Source of the DNA: Furcasterigmium furcatum
Lineage: Eukaryota > Ascomycota > Sordariomycetes > Glomerellales > Plectosphaerellaceae
Direction of reading: 5' to 3'
Assembly (NCBI GenBank): GCA_001599815.1
Contig: BCIA01000004.1
Location: 1,366,862 to 1,430,861 of the forward strand
DNA: 64,000 nt
Shown here: positions 8,398-19,611 of the stretch, piece by piece
Position numbering within the stretch: position 1 is the stretch's first letter
How the letters are laid out: each line of letters starts with the position of its first letter
The notes under the pieces: generated by a model
What the model was told of the DNA's origin: nothing
Databases searched by the model: none
What the model saw: only the letters and a program-made list of their open reading frames with translations
Program-made: the position numbers and the translations under genes

Positions 8398-11025
8398 TTA
8401 CTCGCGGAACTCGTGCTCACCCGATCCAACCTCGGTCTCCTTCCCACTTGGGAGCGTGACAACCGCACGCGTGTTGGGCGGCACCATCACCGAGAGGACG
8501 AACTCGGCGCCCTCGTACTTCCAGCTCGACTTGGTCTTGCCATACGGGCTGAGGAACGTCGTCTGGGCGTGCTCGAGGTTGCCACCCGGCTGCGGGTGGA
8601 CCGCGATCCTCTTCCATCCAGGCTCCGCGGGCGCCAGCCCTCCGACGTACTGGTGAATCCAGTTGGCGACCGAGCCAAAGGCGTAGTGGTTGAAGCTCGT
8701 CATGGACCCCGGGTTGATATCGCCGTTGGGCAGCAGGCTGTCCCAGCGCTCCCAGGTCGTCGTGCCGTTCATGACGACCTGGTACAGCCACGAAGGCACC
8801 TCGGTGCGCATCAGCATCTGGTAGAACTCGTCGACAGCGCCAGCCTCGGCCATGGCGAAGCCCAGCAGGTGCGTGCCCGCGAAGCCCGTGCCGACGGCGT
8901 AGTCGTTCTGCACGACGAGCTCGCGCAGCGTCTCCTTGGCGCGCGCGACGTCCTCCTCGGCGAAGATGTTGAACCAGATGCCGAGCGCGTAGGCCGTCTG
9001 CGTGCGGTTGGCCATCTCGCCCTCCTCGTTCATCCACCTGTCCCAGAAGGCGCGGACGTGCTCGGCCCGGCGTCGCTGGTACTTCTGCCCCAGGCACGAG
9101 TCGCCCGTGCCGGCGGCCATCTTAGCGAGCATGTCCGTCATGCCGATGAGATACTCGTCGGCGACGAGGTGGGTGTGCGTCGTGGCCTGGCCGGGGCTGT
9201 TCGGGGGCGCGAGGGGGTCAAGCCAGTCGCCGAACTGGAACGTCGAGGGGTCCCAGAGGTCGTTGTCGCCGCGCAGGATGCCCTTGTCCACCCAGACCTG
9301 CGCCTGCTCAAACTGCTCCTTGAGCATGGCCTTGTCGCCAAAGGCCTGCCAGAGGTTATACGGGTTGGCGACGGCCACGTCGCCCCAGATGGCCGTGGCG
9401 CCGCGGCCGAAGCCAGTCGTGGGAGCGCCGCCGGGGGGCAGCATCGGCACGATCGGGGGGACGATGTTGTCGGGGGGGGACCGCGCCGTCATCTCCGCCC
9501 AGACGTCGCGGTGCCAGCCTCGGTAGAAGCCGGCCGTGTCGTAGAGGTAGTTGGACGTCGGGCCAAAGGCGTGGACGTCGCCGGTCCATCCGGCGCGCTC
9601 GTCGCGCTGCGGACAGTCGGTCGGGATGGAGAGGAAGTTGCCCTTCATGGACCAGCGGACGTTCTCGTGGAACCTGTTCAGCAGCGGGTTGGAGCTCTCG
9701 AACCACCCCGTCTGCTCCATGTCCGTGTGCACGACGATGGCGGTGATGCCGTCCTCGATGGAGATGGGCGACTCTGCGGGCCAGCCCTCGACCGAGGCGA
9801 AACGGAAGCCGTGGAACGTGAACTTGGGCTCCCACGTCTGCTCGCCCTTGCCGTGGAGCGTGAGCGTGTCGTATGCCTGGGCGGTCCGAAGCGGCCTGAT
9901 GCCGAGGCCGCCCGTCGTCGTGTCGAGGACCTCGGCGTGGCGGAGGCCGATGACCTGGCCCTCGGGGCCGCTGACGGTCACCCTCAGCCAGCCGACGAGG
10001 TTCTGGCCAAAGTCGATGATCGTCGTGCCGTTGGGCGACCTGAAGACCAGCTCCGGCTTGATCTCCTCGAGCCGCCGGGAGGGCGGGGCATCGGGCGCGA
10101 CGAGCTTCCCGCGCAAAGGAGGGAGCTCCTTGACGCCGATCCAGCCCTTCTCCTCGCTGTCAAACTCGGACGTGGACCAGCCTTCAAAGTCGGCCTCCAG
10201 CCGCGAGTCGTACTTTTCGCCGTCGAAGATCTCCGCGGCCCTGGTTGGCCCCAGGCTGCCCTGCCAGGATTGATCCGTCGGAACCTCCACGGTCGTGCCG
10301 TCCTCGAGCGTCACGACCAGGAGGCTCAGCGCGCCGATGGTGTCGCCGTAGAAGTTGCGGTTGCGCACACCGAGGAAGGACCACAGGCGGCCGGCGTACC
10401 ATCCCTCGCCGACGTGGATGCCGATGCCGTTGCCGCCCTGCTTGACGTGCTCCGTCACGTCGTACGTGTCGTAGGCGTGGCGGTTGGTGTATGTCTGGAA
10501 TCCAGGCGCCAGAATGTGGTCGCCAACCTTCTTGCCGTTGATCTCGGCCTCGTACACGCCGAGGGCCGTGATGTACAACCTCGCCGACGCGATGGGCGAG
10601 TCAAGGGAGAAGGACTTGCGCAGGTAGATGGGCTCCTTGGGCAGGCTCACGTTGTAAGTGCGGTCAGCCGAGATGGGCACCGCGGCCGACCACTCGTCGG
10701 CGAGGAGTCCCGTCTCGACGGAGACCCAGTCAGACCATGGCGTCGACGACTGGCCTTTCTCGCCGTGTGCTCGGGCGCGGACCTGGGCGCTCTCGCGCGA
10801 GGCGAGGGGCTCATCGGGCCAGGGAACGTAGAGGGAGTCGGAGGCGTTGACGGCGAAGGCGTTGGCTTGCTCGGCGCCTCCGCGGATGACCTCAAGCTCG
10901 TACGAGCTCTGCTCCCAGTCCTTCGCGGTGCCGTCGAACCTCCAGGAGATGCGCGGCGCAGTCTCGTGGATACCGAGAGGCACGCGGTGGTGCTCGAAAG
11001 CGAGGCGACTGATGGAGACGGCCAT
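8398..11025 (-). CDS. GH78 alpha-L-rhamnosidase
   Basis: This intronless protein of 875 residues hydrolyses terminal alpha-L-rhamnose from plant glycosides or pectic side chains. The order fits GH78: N-terminal beta-domains (ETAPRISWRFDG near residue 21; a carbohydrate-binding-like LYITALGVYEAEINGKKVGD near 150), then the (alpha/alpha)6 barrel. The acid block DCPQRDERAGWTGD is at about 470-483 and the glutamate of TTTWERWDS at about 759, both conserved active-site regions of the family. A C-terminal beta-domain follows (KRIAVHPQPGG). There is no signal peptide, so the enzyme is probably intracellular and acts on imported rhamnosides such as flavonoid glycosides. The lack of introns and bacterial-type architecture are compatible with an old horizontal transfer but do not prove it. 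Neighbours give no pathway context. Confidence 0.93.
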   Translation of the reverse strand: MAVSISRLAFEHHRVPLGIHETAPRISWRFDGTAKDWEQSSYELEVIRGGAEQANAFAVNASDSLYVPWPDEPLASRESAQVRARAHGEKGQSSTPWSDWVSVETGLLADEWSAAVPISADRTYNVSLPKEPIYLRKSFSLDSPIASARLYITALGVYEAEINGKKVGDHILAPGFQTYTNRHAYDTYDVTEHVKQGGNGIGIHVGEGWYAGRLWSFLGVRNRNFYGDTIGALSLLVVTLEDGTTVEVPTDQSWQGSLGPTRAAEIFDGEKYDSRLEADFEGWSTSEFDSEEKGWIGVKELPPLRGKLVAPDAPPSRRLEEIKPELVFRSPNGTTIIDFGQNLVGWLRVTVSGPEGQVIGLRHAEVLDTTTGGLGIRPLRTAQAYDTLTLHGKGEQTWEPKFTFHGFRFASVEGWPAESPISIEDGITAIVVHTDMEQTGWFESSNPLLNRFHENVRWSMKGNFLSIPTDCPQRDERAGWTGDVHAFGPTSNYLYDTAGFYRGWHRDVWAEMTARSPPDNIVPPIVPMLPPGGAPTTGFGRGATAIWGDVAVANPYNLWQAFGDKAMLKEQFEQAQVWVDKGILRGDNDLWDPSTFQFGDWLDPLAPPNSPGQATTHTHLVADEYLIGMTDMLAKMAAGTGDSCLGQKYQRRRAEHVRAFWDRWMNEEGEMANRTQTAYALGIWFNIFAEEDVARAKETLRELVVQNDYAVGTGFAGTHLLGFAMAEAGAVDEFYQMLMRTEVPSWLYQVVMNGTTTWERWDSLLPNGDINPGSMTSFNHYAFGSVANWIHQYVGGLAPAEPGWKRIAVHPQPGGNLEHAQTTFLSPYGKTKSSWKYEGAEFVLSVMVPPNTRAVVTLPSGKETEVGSGEHEFRE

Positions 11026-13517
11026 GCTTGCAAGGTATGAATGAAGGTGGCGCTGGAGGGTGGTGAGACAGCCACAGAACCACCACGCTCACCACCAGGT
11101 CTTATACCTGGTTGTTCACCGGTGCACCAGTCGCCGCCTTGAGGTTGGCATCGCCGCTCGGGCGAGCTCACCGCGACAGGCACGCCCAGCGAAGGACTTT
11201 CGTCTGGGCAACCATGCAGCAGGTCATGGTACCATCGACGAGAGCTTCAGCGGCACAGAGGAACTCGGGCTTCGTTTGAAAACCCCGCGAAAGTCCCCGC
11301 GAAAAGCCCGACCCCGCTCCATCCACAGGGCCGATTGTGAAGCGGCCGCATATCGTTGGTGGATTGCTTGGCTCCTTGGGTCGTACTCGAGGAGGCCTGC
11401 CCGGGAGCGATCTGCATCCAAAAGTGCGTCAACGGTTGATGCGGGTGTAGTGGCGCGGGGAACCTTGGTTTTCCCGAGCTCAGAAGGGCAAAGCTAACCG
11501 TCACGGTTTCTCCGGAGGGTGAAGCTAACCGCTATAGTTTCTCCGGACGCATTTTACCGCGAATCCGCGAACAAATCCACGGATGTTGGCCACTGTGGAG
11601 ATGTGGCTGGTCTTCAGGTGTACCGCACGCCCCTGTCATCGTCGAGGCCTCTCGCGCCCATCTGAGCCGATGAGGCCACCTCGGGCTGAGCTGCTATTTA
11701 ACATCAAGGGTTGCAGATGCCACCCATGCTTGAGCATGGCGCTTCTGTGCAATGTGAGAACTACTCCTCGCTGGCCCCACATGTTGCCTGCCACTTCCTC
11801 AACTTGTGCGGCGGAGGGACGGGAACTTGGAGCATAGTTTTTCCCTCTCAAAGATACGAGCAAGCGTGCTTTCTCTCGTTCTGATGGTGCCACGCCACTC
11901 CCAATGACGCTTTGGAATTCCAAGAACTCGCGGCTCGAGGGAAGAAGCATCTGACATTGCTAATTGGTTTCCCTAAGAAAAGTGTCTAATGCAAAGAAAC
12001 CGTCCTTCCGCACAGCTACTCGGAAGTCGGTACACGTCAAGTGTCGCAGGTATTGCGGACTGTTGATTGCTTGTGGTTCTAGGCAAGTACTGATCCCGCT
12101 GGAATTCCAAACGTCAGAGACCGGGAATTTGCTTGTTCCATATTTTGAACCACATCGTACTGTTCATTGAACCTCAGCTCACACATATCACATCAGTGAG
12201 GGACAATGAGGGCCGTATGAGTAGTTGGGTCGTCTGCAGGCTTGGACAGACGGACGTTTCACTGTTTGTGTTTAAAGCATAAGCAATAGTACCATTTAGT
12301 CTACGTACTACCCATCTCATTCCTCGGTCTATGATCACAATATACACAATATCTATGAATGGTGATCAGAGCATGCCGCACCTCGTTGAACTCGTTTCAT
12401 GACATGGTCCTGAGAGCCATTGCTGGCACTGCCGCCACTCGGGGTTAGAAAATGCGACCAGTTCGGCAACCGAGCCCGTCGCCACGTGCCAGCCGATGAC
12501 CGGCGAGTCGCGCAGCCCCTGGACCATCAAGCATCGCTCTTGGACCTGTCATAGGCGCCCGACGTGCCGTTGGAGTCCGGCGCATTTGCACTCGAACGTA
12601 ACGGCCAGTGGCGTGCTGGAGGTGCGTGCGTACCGCCATTCGGGTACTGCCTGGCGATACCTGGCCGACATGGACTGCAGGGTCGTAACTACACGCTGAA
12701 GAAGGCCTGAGACGAGGACCAGGCCACTTCTCATCTCGAGCACCGAGGCAATGCTCTGTACGTCCTGGGTGGCCCCCCTCTGGTGAATATAGCCAGTGAT
12801 AAGTAGAAGGTGAGCACATGGGGATCTTGTCACTTGGGTAAATCAAGGGACCCGTTTTGACAATCCAAGGACGCCTCCGGGGACCCGGAAGCTGAGGCCG
12901 GAATGCCAGCGGTTTGGTAGGAGAGGGACGGGTTGAGGGGTTACCGACGGAAAAGCACGAGGGCGATCCGGTAGTTGGATATTAGTACAGACTTTGCTAG
13001 GTTTAGTCACAGTAGTAGTGCAGAGGTATGGAGCTCTAAGCTCTGGTCTGACGCTAGGTATGGTGATAAACTCCAATCGTTCGACCATGCTAGACAAACT
13101 AGCCATGCCGTCAAGGGATGGACTACTGAATGCGCCTGGTAAAGTCATCATTAGAGTTTGGAGGTCCAAAGCTTTCACGGTACTATCTCCTTGAAGTTGC
13201 CTTGGCTGACATGGGTTTCCATCCCGATTAACCGATTGCCAATCACATGGCAAGAGGACATCAGGACTTCCATGGTCGACCAATTCCCAACTTTCGGGAA
13301 GGTTTTTCCTAGTCGGTTGAGCTATTGATTAAGGATCATAAAGGTGGCGAGGAACAGCCCGTTATAACATAGTACTCCCTTGACACGATTCGGGCAGCAG
13401 CAAGTCCATTAGAAGTCAATGACACCCTGTCCTTCAATCTCTTCTTTTCCCCCATGTTACTCTAAATGGCTCACATTGGGTCGGCCCATTCTCCGCCGAA
13501 GACACACCCCGCCGAGG
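11026..13517. other. Long intergenic stretch with no supported gene
   Basis: About 2.5 kb between the divergent rhamnosidase and rhodopsin-like genes. Many short frames exist on both strands, the longest 146 codons at 12843-13283 (minus), with no family features. A 31-bp tandem repeat lies at 11490-11551. No tRNA or rRNA is recognised. Confidence 0.4.
11490..11551 (+). repeat. Two-copy 31-bp tandem repeat
   Basis: Two imperfect units, each containing AAGCTAACCG, 4-5 variable bases, then GTTTCTCCGGA, follow one another with a 31-bp period (cores at 11491 and 11522). It could be a protein-binding array or the subterminal repeat of a lost transposon. Confidence 0.6.
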
Positions 13518-15032
13518 ATGGCGTTTCCCTTTTCCGGCGGCCACAGTCTCGCCATCGCCACGTGTAATATTACCCTGGCGTCAATAGGACTCCTGATTGC
13601 GTCTCTCCGACTTCACGTCGCTCGAGTCACGCGGAGGTGGAAGATTGATGACAGTCTGTCACTGAGCCCCCCTTCCTTTCTATCTCACGGGTGCTGACAT
13701 TCACCCAGCGTTAATGGTGATCGCCGTTGTACGCCCCATCGCAGCACCACCCGCAATACGAGAGCTGTCACGCTGACCGCTGCCGAATTCTCCCCCCCTA
13801 GATATGTAGCACTGTTCAGGCAGCCTGGACTGGCGCATGTATGTATTCATCAAGCCTGGCCCTTTCCAACCGTCGAAAGTTGTTTAACGCTTATCTCATA
13901 GCTGGCTGGCTCGGTTCCGGGGCCCCGATGAGCGAGATCACGGTGGAAGAGCTCAGAAGGTGTCTGTATGTATGTTCGCCCAAGGCCACGCATCACGACC
14001 ATCCGAACACAACGAATGAACACCTCTAACGCGACACAGTACACGAGATGGATCGGGGTCCCATTTTACAACCTCTCGACCGTGTTTGTTAAGGCGTCGG
14101 CATTAATGTTCTTCCTGCGATTTACGACTAGCAAGCGCTTTCGAATTGTTGCCTTTGCGACCATGGGCATCACTGTCGCCTCCGGCATCCTGAATATTGT
14201 CGGAACCAGTGTAGGATGTAGGGACTTGCTGAGCAAGTGCCCGCTTACGGCTCGCGTCTACATCATCACCGCCTCCACCAACGTCCTTACCGACCTCATC
14301 ATCCTCTCGATGCCCTTCTTCATTCTCGCACCGATGAGAACCATGCCTACTCGGCGAAAGATGGGACTCACCTTTGTTATGACAACTGTAGGATTGTTAG
14401 TCCTCCCTCTCCAACAAACTACCTTGATTGTTTGAGGGCTTCGCTAACCTGTCATTCTTCTCGTCCAAACAACAGCGTTGTTGGCATCAGCATCTATCGC
14501 CTCGTTGCGATCATCGCCCTTGTCAACCCATCTGATTTCAGCGTTGCGTGGGGTTGGAATATCTTATGGAGGTACGTCAGCAAGCTCATTGATTGATCCC
14601 CGGTACAATTTGCTGCTCATGACTGACCCCATGTTCCGCAGCTGCATCGAGACACAAGTCAGTGTGATTTGTGCCAACCTCCCACAAATGAGCGCAGTGT
14701 ACAAACGATACGTACGAGATACGGGAAGCCCACAATTAGGCATGGTCGGGTCGATGTTCATCAATGTCTATCGCCTGAGTCCCTTGAAGTTAACGAAACA
14801 TGGCGGGGGACGCACCGCTACCGTACACACTGCGCAAGTTCCGACACCATGTCCTTCACCGTCGGACCATGGGGATGACCATTCTGGAAACGAGGAGTCG
14901 TTTCATGAACTACCCGCGATGGAACAGGCTCATTGTCGGAGTCAACATTCTGGCAGTGTAGACAATGAGGGCGAGGATCTTACTCCCGGTACGGGCCAGG
15001 AAGCGCGTCTGAAGGATTCATCCCTGACATGA
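13518..15032 (+). CDS. Fungal rhodopsin-like (7TM) integral membrane protein
   Basis: This multi-exon gene belongs to the Fung_rhodopsin family (PF20684), plasma-membrane 7TM proteins of unknown ligand that include PTH11-related receptors. The ATG at 13518 gives MAFPFSGGHS followed by a first helix. Splicing at short GT/AG introns restores family motifs: WKIDD-TLMVIAVV (intron about 13652-13708), VQAAWTGA, LYYTRWIGVPFYNLSTVFVK, LTDLIILSMPFFI, GFVVGISIYRLV (donor GTTAGT) and WSCIETQVSVICANLPQM (intron ending at 14640). The last is the signature loop before the final helix. The cytoplasmic tail is hydrophilic and acidic (ESFHELPAM, NEGEDLTPGTGQE). There are about six introns. The two in the 13.7-13.9 kb region are the least certain. 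Confidence 0.85.
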
Positions 15033-15598
15033 TGCGTTGGGTAACTTCTTTTTGGCTGCGCCCCCTCATAGAATCCTTGGGTCGAGAAAAGCTGTTAAAT
15101 GAAGAATCCAAATGCAAGGTAGTGTCCATATCCAATCCTTCGGGCCGGCCTGACGTACCCTATTTCTCGATCAACGGATGGAAGTCGAGGTTCTGCCGGC
15201 AGCCTTGGGCGCACCAGCATGCTCCTCCAGGACGGGAAGACGACGACGGGAGAGGGAAAGAAGTTGGCTCCGAAGCCCATCATCAGCCACCTGGGACGCC
15301 TGGCGTCGGATGACTGAGAAGCTGCCATGTTCACAGCCTCCACGACGGGTGTTCACTTTGTCACAAGCCCAGATGCTACAAGTCGGGGGCCAGATACATA
15401 CCACAAGCTTGGCCAAACAGTGATAAGTTTCAACTCAATACCGACCTAACTAGAGTCAACCTATGGCAACCTGTAAGGTAACTGCTTCATGCTCACCAGA
15501 TGGTGACCCGTTACTGCGAGAGAATGGAAAAGACTGAACCGGTCGAGGCCGAAGGCTCTTGAAGAAGACCAAAGCAAGACCTCCCCCACCGAGACCTC
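15033..15598. other. Intergenic between convergent genes, no supported gene
   Basis: Only short overlapping frames without family features are present. The stretch should contain the 3' untranslated regions of the rhodopsin-like and NmrA-like genes. Confidence 0.4.
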
Positions 15599-16693
15599 CT
15601 ATTTCCCAGCCCAGGCCCTGACCATCAGATCCTTCATTTTATTCACCTTGATATCCGGGAAGTCCTGGTCGATGGTGTGCCCCGGCGTCCAGTTGAAGAT
15701 GCCGCCGTCAAACATGAGCCCGAAAACGGAGAGGATACCTTGGAGCACCTCCTTGGGAAACATGGGGTACAGGACCCGCTGGCCCGGCAGCTCCGTGATC
15801 TTGCCCGTCTTGAGGAAATCCACCGAGTCGTAGGTGACGTCGAACTTGACGCCCTTGACGCTCTCGGCGAGCGCCACAAGCTCGTTCCACGTCACCTTGT
15901 CGCCGATGAGGTGCGTCTTGGTCTCCCACTTAGGCAGCGACAGGGAGGCGGCAACGAACTCGGCAACGTCCGCCGTGTACGTGAACACCACGGGGACGTC
16001 GCCGGAGCCGGGAATGGCGGCCACGTTGTTCGCCACATCGACGGCCACGGTTAGGCTCGTCATGTTGGACTTTATGGGGGGCGCGAGGTAGTAATCGGCA
16101 AAGTACCCGGTGAGCCAGGATGTGTACTCCAGCCCCGTGGACTCGAGAGCGCGGCACACGTCTGCCTTGCCTTGGGCGACGGGGAACTTCGCCGCAAATC
16201 TACCACGGGCGCTCACGTCAGTGTCTGTCTCATCGGCCTCTCACGATCCAGGTTTTGAGAGACAAGAAGGCGCCGTTGGTCCACTCACTCTTCCGTATAC
16301 TCGACTGCCCAGATACTTGGGACGTACCGCTTCGTGGTGGAAGCTTTGTCGGCTGCCGCAACGAGATTGAGCTCTGGCTGGGTGTCGCCCCAGGTGTTGA
16401 CGACCGATATAACTGTATGGATTCTGTTGTCCTCGAGAATTTTGGTAAGGCCCTCGACGCTGGTGTAGTCAACCTGGATGATGCGGGCCCCAATCTCCTT
16501 TTCCTTCTCCTCGTCGGTCTGCGCGTGGACGGTCAGTCATGGCTGTACAGAGGACGGGCGAATCTCTTCCGTGCGGAACCCTTACCTTGCGGGCGAGGAT
16601 CACCACCTCAAATTTGCCGGCGGAGATGATGGCCTCGACGATGGTCCGGCCGAGGCTGCCAGTGCCACCAGCCACAGCTACAATGGAAGACAT
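15599..16693 (-). CDS. NmrA-like / isoflavone-reductase-type NAD(P)-binding protein
   Basis: Exons 16586-16693, 16289-16518 and 15599-16199 (minus) encode about 312 residues. The N-terminus MSSIVAVAGGTGSLGRTIVEAI has the GGTGSLG dinucleotide-binding loop of atypical SDRs, followed by a second strand ending VVILARK. NmrA-like features continue with VDYTSVEGLTKIL, HTVISVVNTWG, KRYVPSIWAVEYTEEF, the conserved GLEYTSWLTGYFADYY region and the VFTYTADVAEFVAASL strand-helix. Both introns have standard ends (GTAAGG...GCGCAG, GTGAGT...GGTAG). The family covers redox-sensing regulators and NADPH-dependent reductases of aromatic or secondary metabolites; which one this is cannot be decided. It converges with the rhodopsin-like gene. 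Confidence 0.88.
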
Positions 16694-18203
16694 GATGAAG
16701 TTGATGAAGTATGATAACACTGAGTAGGATGCTGGTTTGGGGGCTGATTGACCTGATTGAACATTCCCAACTCTAAACATGAGGGGGGGTGCGTGATTCT
16801 TTTTAAGCACCTCTGCCACCCCTACCATACAGCTTCATGACCCGCTCATCAAGTCGTCACAGGGTACTCATGTAATCAGCGCAAAAAGCGTCTGAGATTC
16901 ATTGACGTGCAAGCTAGCAAGACCAAGGCTTCGCTGACATGTTCCGCTCCGATGCCCAAACTCCACTCGGGATTGTCTCGGGTATTTGCGGACTACAGAT
17001 TGCGGAGTTGCAGCATACCTAGCTGCCCCAACAGATAGAATACTCTAACGTAACTGGACAGCGGAGACAGTTGCAGTCTCGAGGACTGCGCGGCTTGGTA
17101 ATTCCGCCAGGAGCTCTGTCGAGATGATCGATCGCGATGGCGGAGCTTTGTAATCCAAGGCAACGTGTAACCCCGGACACTGGGACGCGGACAAGTCAAC
17201 ATGGTGAACATCGACAACAAAGGGTCCACTCAGAGGAGATTGGCATCCGATCTGCCTTCGGGTTTGACCTGTACCGTAACAAAGAGAGGGCACTGACTGA
17301 CGGGTACCCGCGGAGTCCACATCCACCCTTCTCTCTTCGCTTGAGCCGGCGACGGATAACCCAACTATGCGTGCTGACAACTGGCATCGCGAAGTATGTT
17401 GCTTCGCTGCAGTTTTGCCGAGGGAGAGGTGATTGGTATTCACCACGCTCTCGCTCCCGATTAGTGCTACAATCAAGGAAGAACTTGGACTGAGCGAGTT
17501 TTGTCCACCTCAGGCGAGTGAATACCCATGAAACTGCGATTCAGTTGAAACCCAACACTTGTTCCCAGAGGATAATCGGTCACTGAAATACGGTACTATT
17601 CTGTTTTCATCAATGCAAAAGTGAATACAGGCACACTCCGCAAATCAGTTCTCCCAAGCTGGAGGGCGTTGGTATTTTCCTTGGGCATAATGGTAGACTT
17701 GAAATTCACTATGTAACCCTCAATGGCTTTGCTGAGTTACTGCGTTTGGGGAAGTCCAATGGGCTGAATGAAAAGGTTGCAGGACAGAAAGTCAGAGAAT
17801 TAGTTCTGTGTTTGTAGGTAGAGAAACTGGGACGGCTGCCCAATGCAACGAGTCAATGACCACGGTAGTCGCAGAATACAGGGTTATTGAAACCCCATGA
17901 ATGTAATCATCACGCCGTACAGCAAGCCGTCGGGTAAACCCAGCTTACAGCCAGACATCCAAGAGTCGTTGCGATATAGTGAATGGTGTCTTTCTAAGAG
18001 GTTCGCCGATCGCAACTCGTCGCTATTCAACTTCTCATGTATAGGTAGAATTGTGTCACTCATCGTATGCGGAGTATGTCACCGCACCTCATAAACAATC
18101 TTTCTTGTTAATAGGACTCTTTTCTGAACAATTCACAGTCATCTTAAGGGTCTGGAGTAGGATACTGACCATGACGATAGGCCCTCTCTCCTACTTTTCT
18201 TCC
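16694..18203. other. Intergenic, no supported gene
   Basis: About 1.5 kb upstream of both the NmrA-like gene (minus) and the proline-rich gene (plus). Frames at 17045-17493 overlap on both strands and lack family features. The distal part from about 17500 is more AT-rich and promoter-like. Confidence 0.4.
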
Positions 18204-18210
18204 TTTATAA
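18204..18210 (+). promoter_or_regulatory. TATA box and pyrimidine-rich leader of the proline-rich gene
   Basis: TTTATAA is followed by a C/A/T-rich leader (18225-18353) and a 5'-UTR intron (GTAAGC at 18356 to TTAG at 18428, with GCTAAC branch site). This is the layout of a strongly expressed fungal gene. Confidence 0.55.
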
Positions 18211-18444
18211 GGAGGCCCTAGATCTCCTCCTCCTCCTACCAAACTCTCCCATCATCAGCAAACACACCTCGACAACACCAAGACAGCAATCGCAAGTGTC
18301 CACTCGCAAAACTCTCCACTCTGCTATCGCACAACAACCACTCACCTTCAGACATGTAAGCTCTCCGGGGACGCTGCGGTGAACTTCGGGTAACATTTCC
18401 GGAAGACATTGCTAACTGATTTCATTAGACTCCCAAGCCCCACG

Positions 18445-18747
18445 ATGAGCAACGGTGGATCGTCCATGAACATGGTCAGTCTAATGGCTGAGCCGTTCCC
18501 TTTCCGGCCCACCCCGCCTCGTCCTCAGCCTGGACCGCCCGGCCCGCCTCCTCCCCCCCTTCCTCCCAAGGGCCACAACCCTCTGGCTGAGCTGGCTCCC
18601 CCTCCTAGGCCTCGTCCGGTTCCTATTCCCCGGCCCGTCCCTATCCCCCCTCCTATGCCTCTTCCTCCCCCTCACCAGGCGGCCCTTCTGCTGGTTATCA
18701 ACGAGGTCAATGAGTACGGCAACGCCATGGCGATCGCCTCGTACTAA
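18445..18747 (+). CDS. Small proline-rich protein with possible downstream extension
   Basis: This 100-residue protein begins MSNGGSSMNM after a 5'-UTR intron. Its middle is proline-rich (PPRPQPGPPGPPPPPLPPKG and PRPRPVPIPRPVPIPPPMP) and it ends in a short hydrophobic segment, QAALLLVINEVNEYGNAM. Beyond the TAA at 18745-18747 the same frame stays open for about 55 codons to 18915 (S/T/K-rich), and another frame is open for about 80 codons to about 19005. This suggests that an intron with a TACTAAG branch site around 18700-18768 removes the stop in some or all transcripts, giving a longer protein. No signal peptide is present. Proline-rich low-complexity proteins of this type are often structural or stress-related; no function is assigned. 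Confidence 0.5.
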   Translation: MSNGGSSMNMVSLMAEPFPFRPTPPRPQPGPPGPPPPPLPPKGHNPLAELAPPPRPRPVPIPRPVPIPPPMPLPPPHQAALLLVINEVNEYGNAMAIASY

Positions 18748-19611
18748 GGTGTCAGGGAGGTAGACTCCTCTACGAGCAAGGCAGCTTCTCCCGAGAAGGC
18801 GATGGGCTCGTCGAGCAGGGCAACCAGCCTGTCCAGCACGACCAAGCCGACAGATCATCTTGGAAGGAAGCGCCAGAGCATCGAGAGGGAGGTTTTCGCA
18901 CCAGTGAGTCTCTGAGAAGGCAGATGGCCAGGAAAATTGCGGGCTCAGAGAGCCGCACCACAGAGATCAGGGCGAACAACAGTAGACGGTATACAGTGGA
19001 TTAGCAGAATATATTAGCTATTACACAATCCTCAAGGGCCCTTGATGCTTTCTCTTCTTTTTCTCCCCCAATACTCTCTCTGGAGTCACTTAACTATCTC
19101 CCCAGGATCTTTCGGAGCTTGTTGCTCTTCTAGACTGTTTTGTAGCACAACAACAGGAGGAAACTGCTTACACAACAGGTCTGATCTTTCAATCATTTGT
19201 CCCGGTGTACTGGACCTCTACCCTATCTGGCCCCATCTGGCGCCCTAGTTACTACTACTCGCTCTGGCCATCATTAGGACGGTCCAGAAGCCGGCCCAAA
19301 CACCGTTGTGCGCCAACCCCAGTCCCCGATGGCCCGTGGCAAGGTGTCAAGATCACTGTGGGCAGCGACCAAACAGAGCCTCAGTGCCCCGAGTCTCTGC
19401 AATGGGATGGGTACGACAGGGAAAGAGTCCTGGGAGAGGTGCTAACGACGGACCTGTCAGATGAACAGAATACTGCCTCCTTCCGCGCGAGGTGTCACAA
19501 TATCATAGGTCATCGACGGCCACTCGTTCTTCTATTTCTCTACCCTGCAGAATAGCCTCTTGAGAACTAGCAGTGGCGTTGATTTCGACTTGGACGGCTG
19601 CTCGCCGTATC
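18748..19611. other. Intergenic, or 3' part of the proline-rich gene
   Basis: 18748-19005 keeps open frames that may belong to the upstream gene. From 19005 to 19611 I see no gene; a 116-codon frame at 19205-19555 has no family features. Confidence 0.35.

Noticed and set aside
8335..11040. A 901-codon plus-strand frame covering the rhamnosidase gene
   Set aside because: It is the exact antisense of a GH78 gene with high GC at third positions; it has no start context, domain or conserved motif and consists of A/V/R/G/L-rich sequence.
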